64,000 nucleotides of DNA from Aureisphaera galaxeae (GTDB taxonomy: Bacteria; Bacteroidota; Bacteroidia; Flavobacteriales; Flavobacteriaceae). Location: contig NZ_JAQQTF010000006.1 of NCBI RefSeq assembly GCF_028561275.1, positions 124,001-188,000 of the forward strand. The letters are read 5' to 3'. Positions 17,674-26,524 of the stretch are shown here, one piece after another. Under the pieces are notes generated by a model, which saw only the letters and a list, made by a program, of their open reading frames with translations, had not been told where the DNA came from and ran no database searches. The position numbers and the translations under genes are program-made. The first letter of the stretch is position 1. Each line of letters starts with the position of its first letter.

Positions 17674-18093
17674 ATGACCTCGGAAGGCCCCCACAACTTA
17701 CCCGGGGCTCCACCGTTATTACGGACTATAGAAAGTGCAGTAGCCAAAGTCTGGTTATACGAAAATGTCGTTATTACCGAAGTGGAGCAAGGGGTAAAGA
17801 TTAACTACAAAAATACCTTCGATCTTCTCGTTAAGGGAGTAAATTATATTGACTATAAGCCATGGGTTTATATTTCACATAGGATACATCCCTATGAAAT
17901 TGATCCTAAATTCTTCAAGTACATTAATCTAATTCCCTTTCTAAAGGGTGTAGCTATTGTCTATCCTGGAGGATTCGATGCTTCCCTACCCCTCATAGAA
18001 AAAGAAGCCATTAAACGAAAAGTAGCTGTTTTCGACGATCTGGGCGAAGCCTACCTGTGGGCACAGGAACTATTGAAAAAGCCTAAGAAATAA
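17674..18093 (+). CDS. STAS/SEC14-like small protein (uncertain)
   Basis: The 139-residue cytoplasmic protein has alternating beta/alpha segments: VWLYENVVITEVEQGVKINY, a central WVYISHRIHPYEID, then FLKGVAIVYPGGFD and a helical C-terminus with EAYLWAQELLK. The pattern resembles STAS/SpoIIAA-like proteins seen in Flavobacteriia, which may bind nucleotides or lipids, but the match is by eye. Its 3' end overlaps the menD 3' end by 11 bases (convergent). Confidence 0.55.
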   Translation: MTSEGPHNLPGAPPLLRTIESAVAKVWLYENVVITEVEQGVKINYKNTFDLLVKGVNYIDYKPWVYISHRIHPYEIDPKFFKYINLIPFLKGVAIVYPGGFDASLPLIEKEAIKRKVAVFDDLGEAYLWAQELLKKPKK

Positions 18094-19768
18094 ATTTGAA
18101 GTAATCTATCAACACCTCATCATTCAAAGTGGTCGGAGTAAAAATCTCTAGGATCCGCGGTGTATCTGAATCCTTATAAAAGTCCTGTAGTACTTCCCGA
18201 AGCGACACTTCATCGCTGGCCGAAACATAGTTAAATCCAAACATGGTGGCCAAATGTTCTCCAGTAAGACCGTGTTGCGTTTCAAAATACTGCTCGAAAT
18301 GCTGGGCATCTTTTGCCTTGGGTAAAATCCTAAAAATCCCGCCTCCACTGTTGTTAAGTACAATCATCCGGAAGTTGTTCGGTATATGATCATTCCAAAG
18401 GGCATTGCTATCGTAAAAGAAACTTAAATCCCCTGTTATGAAAACTGTCTGTTTGTTCGAAATGTGAGCGGCACCTATGGCAGTGCTCGTGCTACCATCA
18501 ATTCCACTGGTTCCACGATTACAGAACACCTCGAAAGTAGGATTTAGATCGAACAATTGGGAATACCTAACTGTAGCACTATTGGCCAATTGCAATTGCA
18601 CATTATTGGGGAGGGTTTCGTACAATAGTGAGTGAACGGTTAAATCGGAAAAAGGGATTTGCCCAAGGTATTCTTCATGCCTACGAGCTCTTTGTTGCTT
18701 AACTTTTAACCAAAATTCACGATAACCCCCATTGCCTACTGAATAGTCCTTTTTGAATTCATCAAAAAAGTCATTTACAGCAACCTCAAAATGATGCTTC
18801 AAGCAGAAGAAGGTATCATACCCTTGATGCGGCCCGACATGGTAGTGTGCTTGTGGCTGATACTTACGCAAAAACGCCTTTATCTTTTTGGAAACTACCA
18901 TTCCGCCAAAAGTGAGTAGCATATCCGGTTTTAAGGCATCGAAATCAGCCTCCTCCAATCGCATGATGATCTTGTCAATCGAGGGGAAAAAGTGTTCATG
19001 GTGTAAATTGGAAGTGGTTTCTGTAAATACCATAACTCCATCATCACTTCCCAACAACTCAATAATAGAGGCTCCTACTTCATTGGGAGGAAGGGTTCCT
19101 ACCAAGATCATTTTCCGCTGGGCACCATTCCAATCACTAATGAATTCTTTGTAATGGGTAGGGTTTATCTCCCGTGAGTCATCCTGTTGAAAGTGAGAAG
19201 TCCACTGCGTACGGTTTAATGAAATCGTAGGTTCATCAATAATTTCATACAAGGGTTCCGAAAAAGGCACATTGATATGTACGGGCCCTTCTTTCCTAAG
19301 AGCAGTGGTTAATGCATTTCCTATTTCTTCTTCATTATAGGATTGAAATTCCTGTCCTTCCTTGCAATTTGCCGAATACAATATATGATTGTCATACACA
19401 TTTTCTTGACGAATGGTCTGCCCATCCCCAACATCGATCAATTCTTTCGGCCGATCGGCAGAAATGACAACCAAGGGAATATTACTATAAAATGCTTCGG
19501 CTACTGCGGGGTAATAATTAAGCAATGCCGACCCCGAAGTACAAACCAAGGCCACGGGTCTTTTGAGTTGTTGTGCCATTCCCATGGCGAAGAAGCCTGC
19601 GCAGCGTTCATCTACAATACTATAGCATTTAAAATCGGGATGCTGCGTAAAACCAATGGTTAAAGGGGCATTTCGGGAGCCAGGTGAAATTACGATATGA
19701 TCAACTCCGGCGGATAAACAAATTTGGGTAACGGTTTGAGAAAGGATCTTCTTCGAAAAATTCATCAT
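18083..19768 (-). CDS. menD: 2-succinyl-5-enolpyruvyl-6-hydroxy-3-cyclohexene-1-carboxylate synthase
   Basis: The 561-residue ThDP-dependent enzyme joins 2-oxoglutarate and isochorismate in menaquinone synthesis. It begins MMNFSKKILSQTVTQICLSA and shows VISPGSRNAPLTIGF, a ThDP Glu region (DERCAGFFAMGMAQ), SGSALLNYYPAVAEA, and the cofactor-binding NRGTSGIDGSTSTAIGAA and GDLSFFYDSNAL motifs. An open frame reaches back to 19900, but that part overlaps menF and lacks MenD similarity, so the double ATG at 19768/19765 is the start. It is 22 bases after the menF stop, in one operon with menI and menF. Confidence 0.96.
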   Translation of the reverse strand: MMNFSKKILSQTVTQICLSAGVDHIVISPGSRNAPLTIGFTQHPDFKCYSIVDERCAGFFAMGMAQQLKRPVALVCTSGSALLNYYPAVAEAFYSNIPLVVISADRPKELIDVGDGQTIRQENVYDNHILYSANCKEGQEFQSYNEEEIGNALTTALRKEGPVHINVPFSEPLYEIIDEPTISLNRTQWTSHFQQDDSREINPTHYKEFISDWNGAQRKMILVGTLPPNEVGASIIELLGSDDGVMVFTETTSNLHHEHFFPSIDKIIMRLEEADFDALKPDMLLTFGGMVVSKKIKAFLRKYQPQAHYHVGPHQGYDTFFCLKHHFEVAVNDFFDEFKKDYSVGNGGYREFWLKVKQQRARRHEEYLGQIPFSDLTVHSLLYETLPNNVQLQLANSATVRYSQLFDLNPTFEVFCNRGTSGIDGSTSTAIGAAHISNKQTVFITGDLSFFYDSNALWNDHIPNNFRMIVLNNSGGGIFRILPKAKDAQHFEQYFETQHGLTGEHLATMFGFNYVSASDEVSLREVLQDFYKDSDTPRILEIFTPTTLNDEVLIDYFKFIS

Positions 19769-19790
19769 CACAAAAATACGAACTACAATA

Positions 19791-20861
19791 TCATTGCGAA
19801 AGCATTGGAGCGAGAACCTGCAACATGGTCTGCATTTTGTTCTGGGTTTCCTCCCACTCCTTTTCAGGAACCGAATCTTCGGTAACTCCCCCTCCAACAT
19901 ATAGGTGCGCTGTATCTTCGGAAATTTTCATGCTTCGTAAGTTTACAAACAAATGGGCGAAATTCATGGTGTCTGCTACCGGTCCTAAAAAGCCTGTATA
20001 ATATTCTCTGTCGTAGCCTTCTTCATTCAGAATAAAATTGTGTGCTACCTCCCTCGGAACCCCACACACCGCAGGTGTAGGATGCAATTTCTTTACCACT
20101 TTGGCCAGACCACTTCCGCTTTTTGTTAATACGCCCGTAAAATCGGTGCGTAAATGCACTAGGGATCCCGCCCTGTGGTTTTTGGTCTTGGAGACTTTCA
20201 CAATGGAAGCTACGTTCTGAAGTCTTTTAGCTATATCGTCGGTAACCCACTGCTGTTCCTCTATTTCCTTGGAGGTCCAATTGGGGGGTTCCCCAGGAAC
20301 ATAGGTTTGGGTACCCGCCAAAGACATGGTACGAAATGCTTTATTTTCTACTGTGAGCAATACTTCTGGAGTGGCTCCCGCCCACCATCCGGACTTGGGA
20401 TGAAACCAAATGTATCGAAATGCACTTGGGTATAGGGAAAATAAGCGCTTGGTCAAGACAGCTATATCTAAAGAGTCCAAAGGCAATGGGACAGTTCTAG
20501 AGGTTACAATTTTGGCTGTCCCCTTTTGGCGAATTGCCTCCAGAGCCTTCCCTACCAAGTTCAGATATGCCGAATGATCCGCTAGTTTCGCCCTTGGATG
20601 TACGGAAATGCGCTCTTCCTCCTCACCTTCCCATTCAAAAGAGATTTGAGTACTTTTTGAATCGGGGATGACTAGTATTTCATCTTTTGAAAAAGGAGCA
20701 AAAACAAATCCTCCTTCCGAAAAATCCTCGGTGGTATAGGTTTCGGGATCCTTTTGAAAGCTTCCATTTAATGTATTAGACTTAGGAAAAGCGTAAACTA
20801 CAAAGGGTAAACCGCCGTCGAAATGGGAATTCATGCTATCAACGAGATTGCGGAACTCCAT
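19791..20861 (-). CDS. menF: Isochorismate synthase
   Basis: The 356-residue chorismate-binding enzyme converts chorismate to isochorismate, the entry step of menaquinone synthesis. It contains the chorismate-binding fold marks KIVTSRT, the AGATPEVLLTVENKAFRTMS-type segment, LKTxxHxAGSLVHLRT-like region around GSLVHLRTDFTG, LHPTPAVCGVPRE and REYYTGFLGPV. The family is usually 380-430 residues, so this is a compact form. Its ATG is one base after the menI stop and menD follows after 22 bases, so the three are translated from one mRNA. Without siderophore genes nearby it is called MenF and not EntC. Confidence 0.92.
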   Translation of the reverse strand: MEFRNLVDSMNSHFDGGLPFVVYAFPKSNTLNGSFQKDPETYTTEDFSEGGFVFAPFSKDEILVIPDSKSTQISFEWEGEEEERISVHPRAKLADHSAYLNLVGKALEAIRQKGTAKIVTSRTVPLPLDSLDIAVLTKRLFSLYPSAFRYIWFHPKSGWWAGATPEVLLTVENKAFRTMSLAGTQTYVPGEPPNWTSKEIEEQQWVTDDIAKRLQNVASIVKVSKTKNHRAGSLVHLRTDFTGVLTKSGSGLAKVVKKLHPTPAVCGVPREVAHNFILNEEGYDREYYTGFLGPVADTMNFAHLFVNLRSMKISEDTAHLYVGGGVTEDSVPEKEWEETQNKMQTMLQVLAPMLSQ

Positions 20862-20862
20862 A

Positions 20863-21285
20863 TTAGGCCTTGGGTAATGAAATGGTGGTAAACTTAATCA
20901 TGGAAACCAATTCGTCCGCTTCATTGGTCACCCGTATCTGCCATAATTGCGTCGTCCTTCCTTTATGCAATACCGTGGCCTTGGCATATACGTATCCCGA
21001 ACGCACACCTTTTACGTGGTTTGCAGCTATTTCAATCCCACGAACCATGGCATCAGAATCCTTCAAAACAACGAAGGCGGCTGCACTTCCTACGCTTTCT
21101 GCCAGAGCTACTGTGGCTCCTCCATGAAGGACACCATCGGGCTGATGTACTTTCGACGTAACAGGCATTCGGGCCGTCAAGGAGTCTTCAGAAACATCAA
21201 CAAACTCAATTTCAAGGGTTTCCATCAAGGTGTTTTTGCAAATCGCATTGCAACGGGAAAGAATCTCTTCTTTGGAATAGGTCAT
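20863..21285 (-). CDS. menI: 1,4-dihydroxy-2-naphthoyl-CoA thioesterase (MenI-like hotdog)
   Basis: The 140-residue hotdog-fold protein closely resembles E. coli MenI (YdiI): LTARMPVTSKVHQPDGVLHG, then GGATVALAESVGS with the catalytic Glu at residue 63, and IEIAANHVKGVRSGYVYA. MenI hydrolyses DHNA-CoA to DHNA. PaaI-family relatives act on other acyl-CoAs, but being the first gene of an operon with menF and menD supports the MenI role. Its ATG is close to a divergent promoter of the esterase gene. Confidence 0.85.
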   Translation of the reverse strand: MTYSKEEILSRCNAICKNTLMETLEIEFVDVSEDSLTARMPVTSKVHQPDGVLHGGATVALAESVGSAAAFVVLKDSDAMVRGIEIAANHVKGVRSGYVYAKATVLHKGRTTQLWQIRVTNEADELVSMIKFTTISLPKA

Positions 21286-21303
21286 TGTAAAATTTTACTT
21301 TTG
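21271..21303 (+). promoter_or_regulatory. Promoter of the alpha/beta-hydrolase gene
   Basis: TTG (21272-21274) and a perfect TActTTTG box (21296-21303) are 21 bases apart. Transcription would start near 21309, leaving about seven bases before the ATG at 21316. It overlaps the start of the divergent menI gene. Confidence 0.6.
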
Positions 21304-21315
21304 TAAAAATACAAA

Positions 21316-21972
21316 ATGCACCCTAATATGATCGTTGAAAAGGACACAAGTTATACCATGACCAGCACCTATTCTGTTGTGAATACATATTCTGAAAAAA
21401 CCAAGAATGTATGGCTTGTCTTTCATGGAATGGGCTACTTGAGCCGATACTTTGCCCGCTATTTTGAAGGATTAAATCCCGAAGAGAATTTCATCATTGT
21501 ACCACAAGCTCCTTCCAAATATTATCAAGGGCCTAAATTTAAGCATGTAGGGGCTTCCTGGCTTACCCGTGAGAATACGGTGGCCGAAACCAAAAATGTA
21601 CTCGCTTATGTGGACAGCATTTGGGAACGGGAAAAACCTGAGCATCTGCCCAATTTTGTTGTTGTGGGATATTCGCAAGGCGTTTCCATTGCCGCAAGAT
21701 GGCTTTCCAGCAGAAAAATTAGCTGCAATACTTTGGTGCTTCACAGCGGTGCCTTTCCCAAGGAATTAGGCCCGCCAGATTTCGATTATTTACCGGAAGA
21801 CACCCAAGTAATGTATTTGTATGGAGATAAAGATCAATATGTTACCGAAGCTAAACTGACAGAAGAATCCCTGAAGGGTTCCGAAGTCTTCGGAAACCGG
21901 CTTTCTGTAACGGTTTTCGACGGAATCCATGAAGTGAACGTGCCCTTTCTCTCCCAATTGGTTGAAGAATAG
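21316..21972 (+). CDS. Alpha/beta-hydrolase, phospholipase/carboxylesterase type
   Basis: The 218-residue cytoplasmic enzyme has the alpha/beta-hydrolase core: VWLVFHGMGYLSRYF (oxyanion region), the nucleophile elbow GYSQG with Ser120, an Asp in LYGDKDQYV and a His in DGIHEV. This is the small serine esterase layout of the carboxylesterase/phospholipase 2 family, active on short acyl esters. The gene lies between the men operon and the LRR protein and appears monocistronic. Confidence 0.85.
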   Translation: MHPNMIVEKDTSYTMTSTYSVVNTYSEKTKNVWLVFHGMGYLSRYFARYFEGLNPEENFIIVPQAPSKYYQGPKFKHVGASWLTRENTVAETKNVLAYVDSIWEREKPEHLPNFVVVGYSQGVSIAARWLSSRKISCNTLVLHSGAFPKELGPPDFDYLPEDTQVMYLYGDKDQYVTEAKLTEESLKGSEVFGNRLSVTVFDGIHEVNVPFLSQLVEE

Positions 21973-22071
21973 AAAATTATATTGTGCATTTCGTCGATTT
22001 TTTTTGGCGTTTAACCCCAATAATCGTTTCTTGTAGCTGTATTTGTAAGAAATTACATCAACCTCATAACA

Positions 22072-22779
22072 ATGAAACGAAGACTAACCATCCTTTTCAC
22101 TTTACTTGTAACCCTTCAAGTATTCGCTCAGGTTCCCAATTCGGAGCTACAAGCGATGAAAGATCTGTATGCACAAACCCAAGGCGATTCCTGGAATCAA
22201 AAATGGGATCTTAATGAGCCTGTAGAAAACTGGCCAGGGGTGACTGTAGTAGATAATCATGTAACAGAAATCCGTATGCTGTTCAACAATTTGAACGGTG
22301 AACTTCCCAATAGTTTAGAAGCCCTTACCGAATTAAAGGTATTGGAGTTATCCTTCAATAAGATTTCTGGTTCTTTGCCAGAATCTCTAGGAAATCTTGA
22401 AAAACTGGAAATTCTTGCCTTAAACGGAAACAGTCTTAGTGGTGAAATTCCGGTGAGTATTGGCAACCTTACTTCCTTAAAACAATTGCACGTTAGTAGT
22501 AACCAGCTTACAGGGACTATTCCCTACGCATTGGAAAACTTAACGTCTTTGGAGGTATTCAATGTATTCGATAATAATCTCATAGGCAATGTTCCTTTGG
22601 GATTAGGAAAAATAAGAACACTTCGTGAATTTATGGTAGCAGAAAACAACTTTGTAAACGCTAGTGAAATCTCGACCATTTTGCTTGCCAATTCTGCCAA
22701 CATAAACCTTAATGGAAACACGTTAAATCCATCAGCTAAGTCGATCATCGCCATTGAAACTAGCGACGACGACAACTAA
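22072..22779 (+). CDS. Secreted leucine-rich-repeat protein
   Basis: The 235-residue product has a signal peptide (MKRRLTILFTLLVTLQVFAQ), a cap region with a Trp (GDSWNQKWDLNEPVENWPG) and about five plant-type LRRs of 24 residues (for example LKVLELSFNKISGSLPESLG and LEILALNGNSLSGEIPVSIG). It probably binds ligands outside the cytoplasm. The C-terminus has no T9SS domain, only a short acidic end. A strong terminator follows. Confidence 0.85.
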   Translation: MKRRLTILFTLLVTLQVFAQVPNSELQAMKDLYAQTQGDSWNQKWDLNEPVENWPGVTVVDNHVTEIRMLFNNLNGELPNSLEALTELKVLELSFNKISGSLPESLGNLEKLEILALNGNSLSGEIPVSIGNLTSLKQLHVSSNQLTGTIPYALENLTSLEVFNVFDNNLIGNVPLGLGKIRTLREFMVAENNFVNASEISTILLANSANINLNGNTLNPSAKSIIAIETSDDDN

Positions 22780-22806
22780 TTTTCGTATAGTAAGTTTAAT
22801 ATAGCT

Positions 22807-22838
22807 AAGGTGTTTTGAGAGTCAAAACACCTTTTTTT
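22807..22838 (+). terminator. Terminator after the LRR gene
   Basis: A 12-bp perfect stem, aaggtgttttga (22807-22818) with tcaaaacacctt (22822-22833), loop gag, then a T run. Confidence 0.9.
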
Positions 22839-22854
22839 ATTGTTAAATTTTCAT

Positions 22855-22873
22855 CGAAAACGTTATCGTTTTC
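22855..22873. promoter_or_regulatory. LacI-type operator upstream of glgE
   Basis: gaaaacg (22856-22862) and cgttttc (22867-22873) are a 7-bp inverted repeat with a 4-base spacer. The 14-mer CGAAAACGTTATCG (22855-22868) is also a near-palindrome with a central CG, the shape of LacI-family operators. It is about 80 bases before the glgE start. A similar site lies at 28451. Confidence 0.55.
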
Positions 22874-22949
22874 AAAGATTTACGAGACTCCGTATTTTAT
22901 TGTACCTTCTTTTATATATTTAACAAACAATCACTAATCCAACCCTTGC

Positions 22950-24890
22950 ATGTACAACCAAAGCAGAGCGGTCATAGAGCATATTTATCCGCAAATTAAT
23001 GGGGGAAGTCTTCCCATAAAAGCTGTTGTTGAAGAACTCATTCCGGTAAGTGCCGACATCGTCGCAGATGGCCACGATGTGGTTGCGGCCTCCCTCCTTT
23101 TTAAACACGAAAAAGAAAGAAAGTGGAGCGAAGTACGCATGCAACATGAAAGTAACGATCATTGGTCTTCCCATTTTCAGGTTACCAAACAGGGCATCTA
23201 CACTTTTAAAATTCAGGCTTGGATCGATTATGCCCTCAATTGGCAACATGGTATTGAGCGGAAGATAGACGATGGACAAAGGGTTACTTCAGAACTATTG
23301 GAAGGTATAGAATACCTTCAGAACATCATTCCAGATGCCAATGAAGGGGAAAAGGCATACCTAGAACAGCTTGTTTCTTTCTTTGAAGATGAAGACAACT
23401 ACGATAAGGCGATTGAGGAAGCCATTTCCGATCGGCTGCATAACATTTTTACAAAGTATCCGGAAAAGCATTTGCTAAACGAAAGTCCGGAAAGTCCGGT
23501 GTATGTGGATCGGTTAAAGGCCCGTTTCAGTACATGGTACGAATTCTTTCCACGCTCTTCTTCCAAAGAGCCAGGGAAACATGGAACTTTTAAGGACTGC
23601 GAACTATTGCTCCCCAGAGTTGCGAAAATGGGATTCGATACGTTGTACTTCCCTCCTATTCATCCCATTGGAGAGGTGAACCGAAAAGGAAAGAACAATA
23701 CCACCGAGGCCCAAACAGGCGATGTGGGTTCCTGCTGGGGTATAGGCTCCAAACATGGAGGCCATAAAGACATTCACCCCGACTTGGGCAATGAAGCTGA
23801 TTTTAAATCTTTGGTCGATGCAGCCAAGGCTCAGGGAATTGAAGTGGCGATGGACTTTGCCCTTCAGGCCGCTCCCGATCATCCTTGGGTAAAAGAACAT
23901 CCAGAATGGTTTAAATGGCGACCCGATGGCACCGTACAATATGCCGAAAATCCACCGAAAAAATATCAAGATATTCTTCCCATTTATTATGAAAGCAAGG
24001 ATTGGAAGAACTTATGGCAAGAAATGCTGGATACCGCCCTGTATTGGGTAGAGGAGTTTGGCATTATGGTGTTCCGAGTGGATAATCCACACACCAAACC
24101 CTTTTATTTCTGGGGTTGGCTTATTGGCGAGGTGAAGAAAAAGCATCCCGATGTGCTCTTCCTTTCGGAAGCCTTTACCAAACCCAAAGTTATGCATCAA
24201 TTGGCCAAACAAGGGTTCACACAGTCCTACACCTATTTCACGTGGAGAAATAACAAGCAGGAGCTTATTGAATATGTAGAGGAACTTACCCAAACCGATC
24301 AGCAGTGGTTTTTCCGACCTAATTTCTGGCCCAATACGCCCGATATTAATCCTTGGGCCTTGCAAGGAGGCAACGAAGCGGTGCATCTTCAGAAATACTT
24401 TTTAGCGGCTACATTGAGCTCTAACACGGGTATATATGGTCCCGTATTCGAGCAAATGCACAGTGCAGCCCTTCCCGGAAAAGAAGAATATCTGGACAGC
24501 GAAAAATTTCAGATACGCCATTGGGATTGGGAACAAGAGAACAAACTCTCTACGCTCATTTCAAAAATAAATCAGATTCGCAAGGAACAACCTGCCTTAC
24601 AACAGACCAACAATATCCGTTTCCTTTCCATAGAAAACGACCAACTCTTAGCCTACTACAAATACGATCAGACACGTAAAAATGAAATCCTAGCCGTGGT
24701 TAATCTGGATCCTTATTACGCTCAAAACGGATGGGTACAATTGCCCTTGGACGACTTAGGAATCCATGAAGGACAGTCAATTCGCGTGCATGATCTCATT
24801 ACGGGAAGTAGTTACCATTGGGACAAGGAATGGAATTTTGTGGAGTTGCATCCCGCACTTCCCTTCCATTTGTTCAAAATAGAAAAGTAG
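22950..24890 (+). CDS. glgE: Alpha-1,4-glucan: maltose-1-phosphate maltosyltransferase (GlgE)
   Basis: The 646-residue GH13_3 enzyme extends alpha-1,4-glucan with maltose-1-phosphate. An N-terminal beta domain (residues 1-100, with KVVVEEL-type strands) is followed by the catalytic barrel. The nucleophile is Asp378 in VFRVDNPHTKP, the acid/base Glu407 in LSEAFTKP, and FYPPIHPIGEVNRKGKNN is typical of GlgE. A C-terminal beta domain closes the protein. It is the first gene of an operon, its stop one base from the maltokinase start. It is cytoplasmic. Confidence 0.95.
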   Translation: MYNQSRAVIEHIYPQINGGSLPIKAVVEELIPVSADIVADGHDVVAASLLFKHEKERKWSEVRMQHESNDHWSSHFQVTKQGIYTFKIQAWIDYALNWQHGIERKIDDGQRVTSELLEGIEYLQNIIPDANEGEKAYLEQLVSFFEDEDNYDKAIEEAISDRLHNIFTKYPEKHLLNESPESPVYVDRLKARFSTWYEFFPRSSSKEPGKHGTFKDCELLLPRVAKMGFDTLYFPPIHPIGEVNRKGKNNTTEAQTGDVGSCWGIGSKHGGHKDIHPDLGNEADFKSLVDAAKAQGIEVAMDFALQAAPDHPWVKEHPEWFKWRPDGTVQYAENPPKKYQDILPIYYESKDWKNLWQEMLDTALYWVEEFGIMVFRVDNPHTKPFYFWGWLIGEVKKKHPDVLFLSEAFTKPKVMHQLAKQGFTQSYTYFTWRNNKQELIEYVEELTQTDQQWFFRPNFWPNTPDINPWALQGGNEAVHLQKYFLAATLSSNTGIYGPVFEQMHSAALPGKEEYLDSEKFQIRHWDWEQENKLSTLISKINQIRKEQPALQQTNNIRFLSIENDQLLAYYKYDQTRKNEILAVVNLDPYYAQNGWVQLPLDDLGIHEGQSIRVHDLITGSSYHWDKEWNFVELHPALPFHLFKIEK

Positions 24891-24891
24891 T

Positions 24892-26520
24892 ATGGCGAAG
24901 TCGGAAACATCGAAAAAGAAGTCGAAAGCGCAATTCAATAGCACTTGGGAAACTCTCATTGAGGATGAAGGATTCATTAAAATGTTCCTTTCAGAAGTGT
25001 TGGAAGAGTACATCATAAAACAACGGTGGTATGGAGGTAAATCCAGTACCCTAAAATACATTGAGCTTACCGAATATTTCCGCATTCAGCAAAAGGAAGA
25101 AGTCTATTACGGTTTGCTTTTGGAAGTAAACTTTAAGGAGGCCTTTTATCAGCATTACTTCCTTCCTATTGCTTTTGTTACCGACGAAGATTTCGCTAAG
25201 GAAGATCGTATCCTATCGCTCACCATTAATGGTGTAAGTGGTTATCTCATCGATGCCATTAACTTGGAATCCTTTAGGAAACTGGTCTTCGAACGCATCC
25301 TTACGGCCGAACCAAAGGATACCACACGCGTGCAATACCATCGTGGGGAAAGCCTGAAGGAAACCGAATACAAATCCTCCCGTTTTATGGGGATGGAACA
25401 AAGCAACACATCCGTTATCATAAATGATCATTGTGTCATTAAGTTCTTCAGAAGAATCTATCCCAACAAAAATCCGGATTATGAAATGTCCCGTTTCCTT
25501 TCGGACAAAAAGGGGTTTCAAAATACGCCAGCTTATCAAGGGAGTCTCAATATTATAGACAGTGACAAATTAATGGTCACCATAGCCCTCATGCAAGAAT
25601 TAGTGCCCAATCAGGGCGATGCTTGGGAGTACATGCTGGAAAAGATCTTGAAGGTCTTCCATAACCTTTCGGATAAAGGCATTAAGGTCGAAGATCTACC
25701 ATCTACAGGTATGTTCGAGCGCATGAGTATTCGCGAAGTTCCACCAGAGATTATCGATTGGGCCGGATTGGATGTGTTTTTGAAATTGCAACAATTGGCA
25801 GTGCGGACGGCCGAAATGCATATAGCGCTAGGGTCCGAATTTGAAGAAACCTCCTTTACCCCACAACATTTTAATAGGGATTACGAGGTTTGGCTAAAAA
25901 ATAGACTGCTTTATCAATTTCAGAATCGATTGAACACGGTAGAAAACAACCTTCATAAATTGGATGGATTGGCACTAAAACTGGCCAAGGATTTTCTTTC
26001 CCAGAAAAATGAAATACGAAAGCGATTCATGTCTTTCGATTGGCACAAACTGAAAGGAGAGCGCATTCGTGTGCATGGAGACTACCACTTAGGACAGATT
26101 CTCGTGAACAATGGTGATTTCTATATTCTGGATTTTGAAGGAGAACCCGAAAGTACTATTCGTGACCGTAGGGTAAAACAACCACCATTAAAGGATGTAG
26201 CAGGATTGTTTCGCTCCTTCCATTATGCCATTTATGCGACGATTTTTAATCATGGAGAGGAATTCCCTTATACCCAAGATCAGCTTTTTGAAGCCGGCGA
26301 AAAGTTGTACCGTTACTTCATTGCGGTATTCCTAAGAACCTACACCGATATTATACAGGAAGCCAACCTCAACATTGGGTACAATCAAGAACGTATTTTC
26401 ATGCTGAAACATGCCATGTTAGAGAAGGCCGTATACGAGTTGGGATATGAAATGAATTCCCGTCCCCTTTGGGCAGTGATCCCCTTAGAGGGCATTGCTT
26501 CCATTATGAACCAAGAGTAA
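24892..26520 (+). CDS. mak: Maltokinase
   Basis: The 542-residue protein phosphorylates maltose to maltose-1-phosphate, the GlgE substrate. N-terminal cap residues WYGGKSSTLKYIEL are followed by a kinase domain with VIKFFRRIYPNKNPDYEMSR and the catalytic loop VHGDYHLGQ (His395, Asp397) plus DFEGEP (Asp414). Maltokinase is often fused to the trehalose synthase TreS; here it stands alone. Its ATG overlaps the glgE stop region, so translation is coupled, and glgB starts five bases after it. Confidence 0.9.
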   Translation: MAKSETSKKKSKAQFNSTWETLIEDEGFIKMFLSEVLEEYIIKQRWYGGKSSTLKYIELTEYFRIQQKEEVYYGLLLEVNFKEAFYQHYFLPIAFVTDEDFAKEDRILSLTINGVSGYLIDAINLESFRKLVFERILTAEPKDTTRVQYHRGESLKETEYKSSRFMGMEQSNTSVIINDHCVIKFFRRIYPNKNPDYEMSRFLSDKKGFQNTPAYQGSLNIIDSDKLMVTIALMQELVPNQGDAWEYMLEKILKVFHNLSDKGIKVEDLPSTGMFERMSIREVPPEIIDWAGLDVFLKLQQLAVRTAEMHIALGSEFEETSFTPQHFNRDYEVWLKNRLLYQFQNRLNTVENNLHKLDGLALKLAKDFLSQKNEIRKRFMSFDWHKLKGERIRVHGDYHLGQILVNNGDFYILDFEGEPESTIRDRRVKQPPLKDVAGLFRSFHYAIYATIFNHGEEFPYTQDQLFEAGEKLYRYFIAVFLRTYTDIIQEANLNIGYNQERIFMLKHAMLEKAVYELGYEMNSRPLWAVIPLEGIASIMNQE

Positions 26521-26524
26521 TTGT

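Noticed and set aside
19769-19900. N-terminal extension of menD to 19900
   Set aside because: It overlaps the menF 3' end and does not resemble MenD; the double ATG at 19768 fits the operon spacing.
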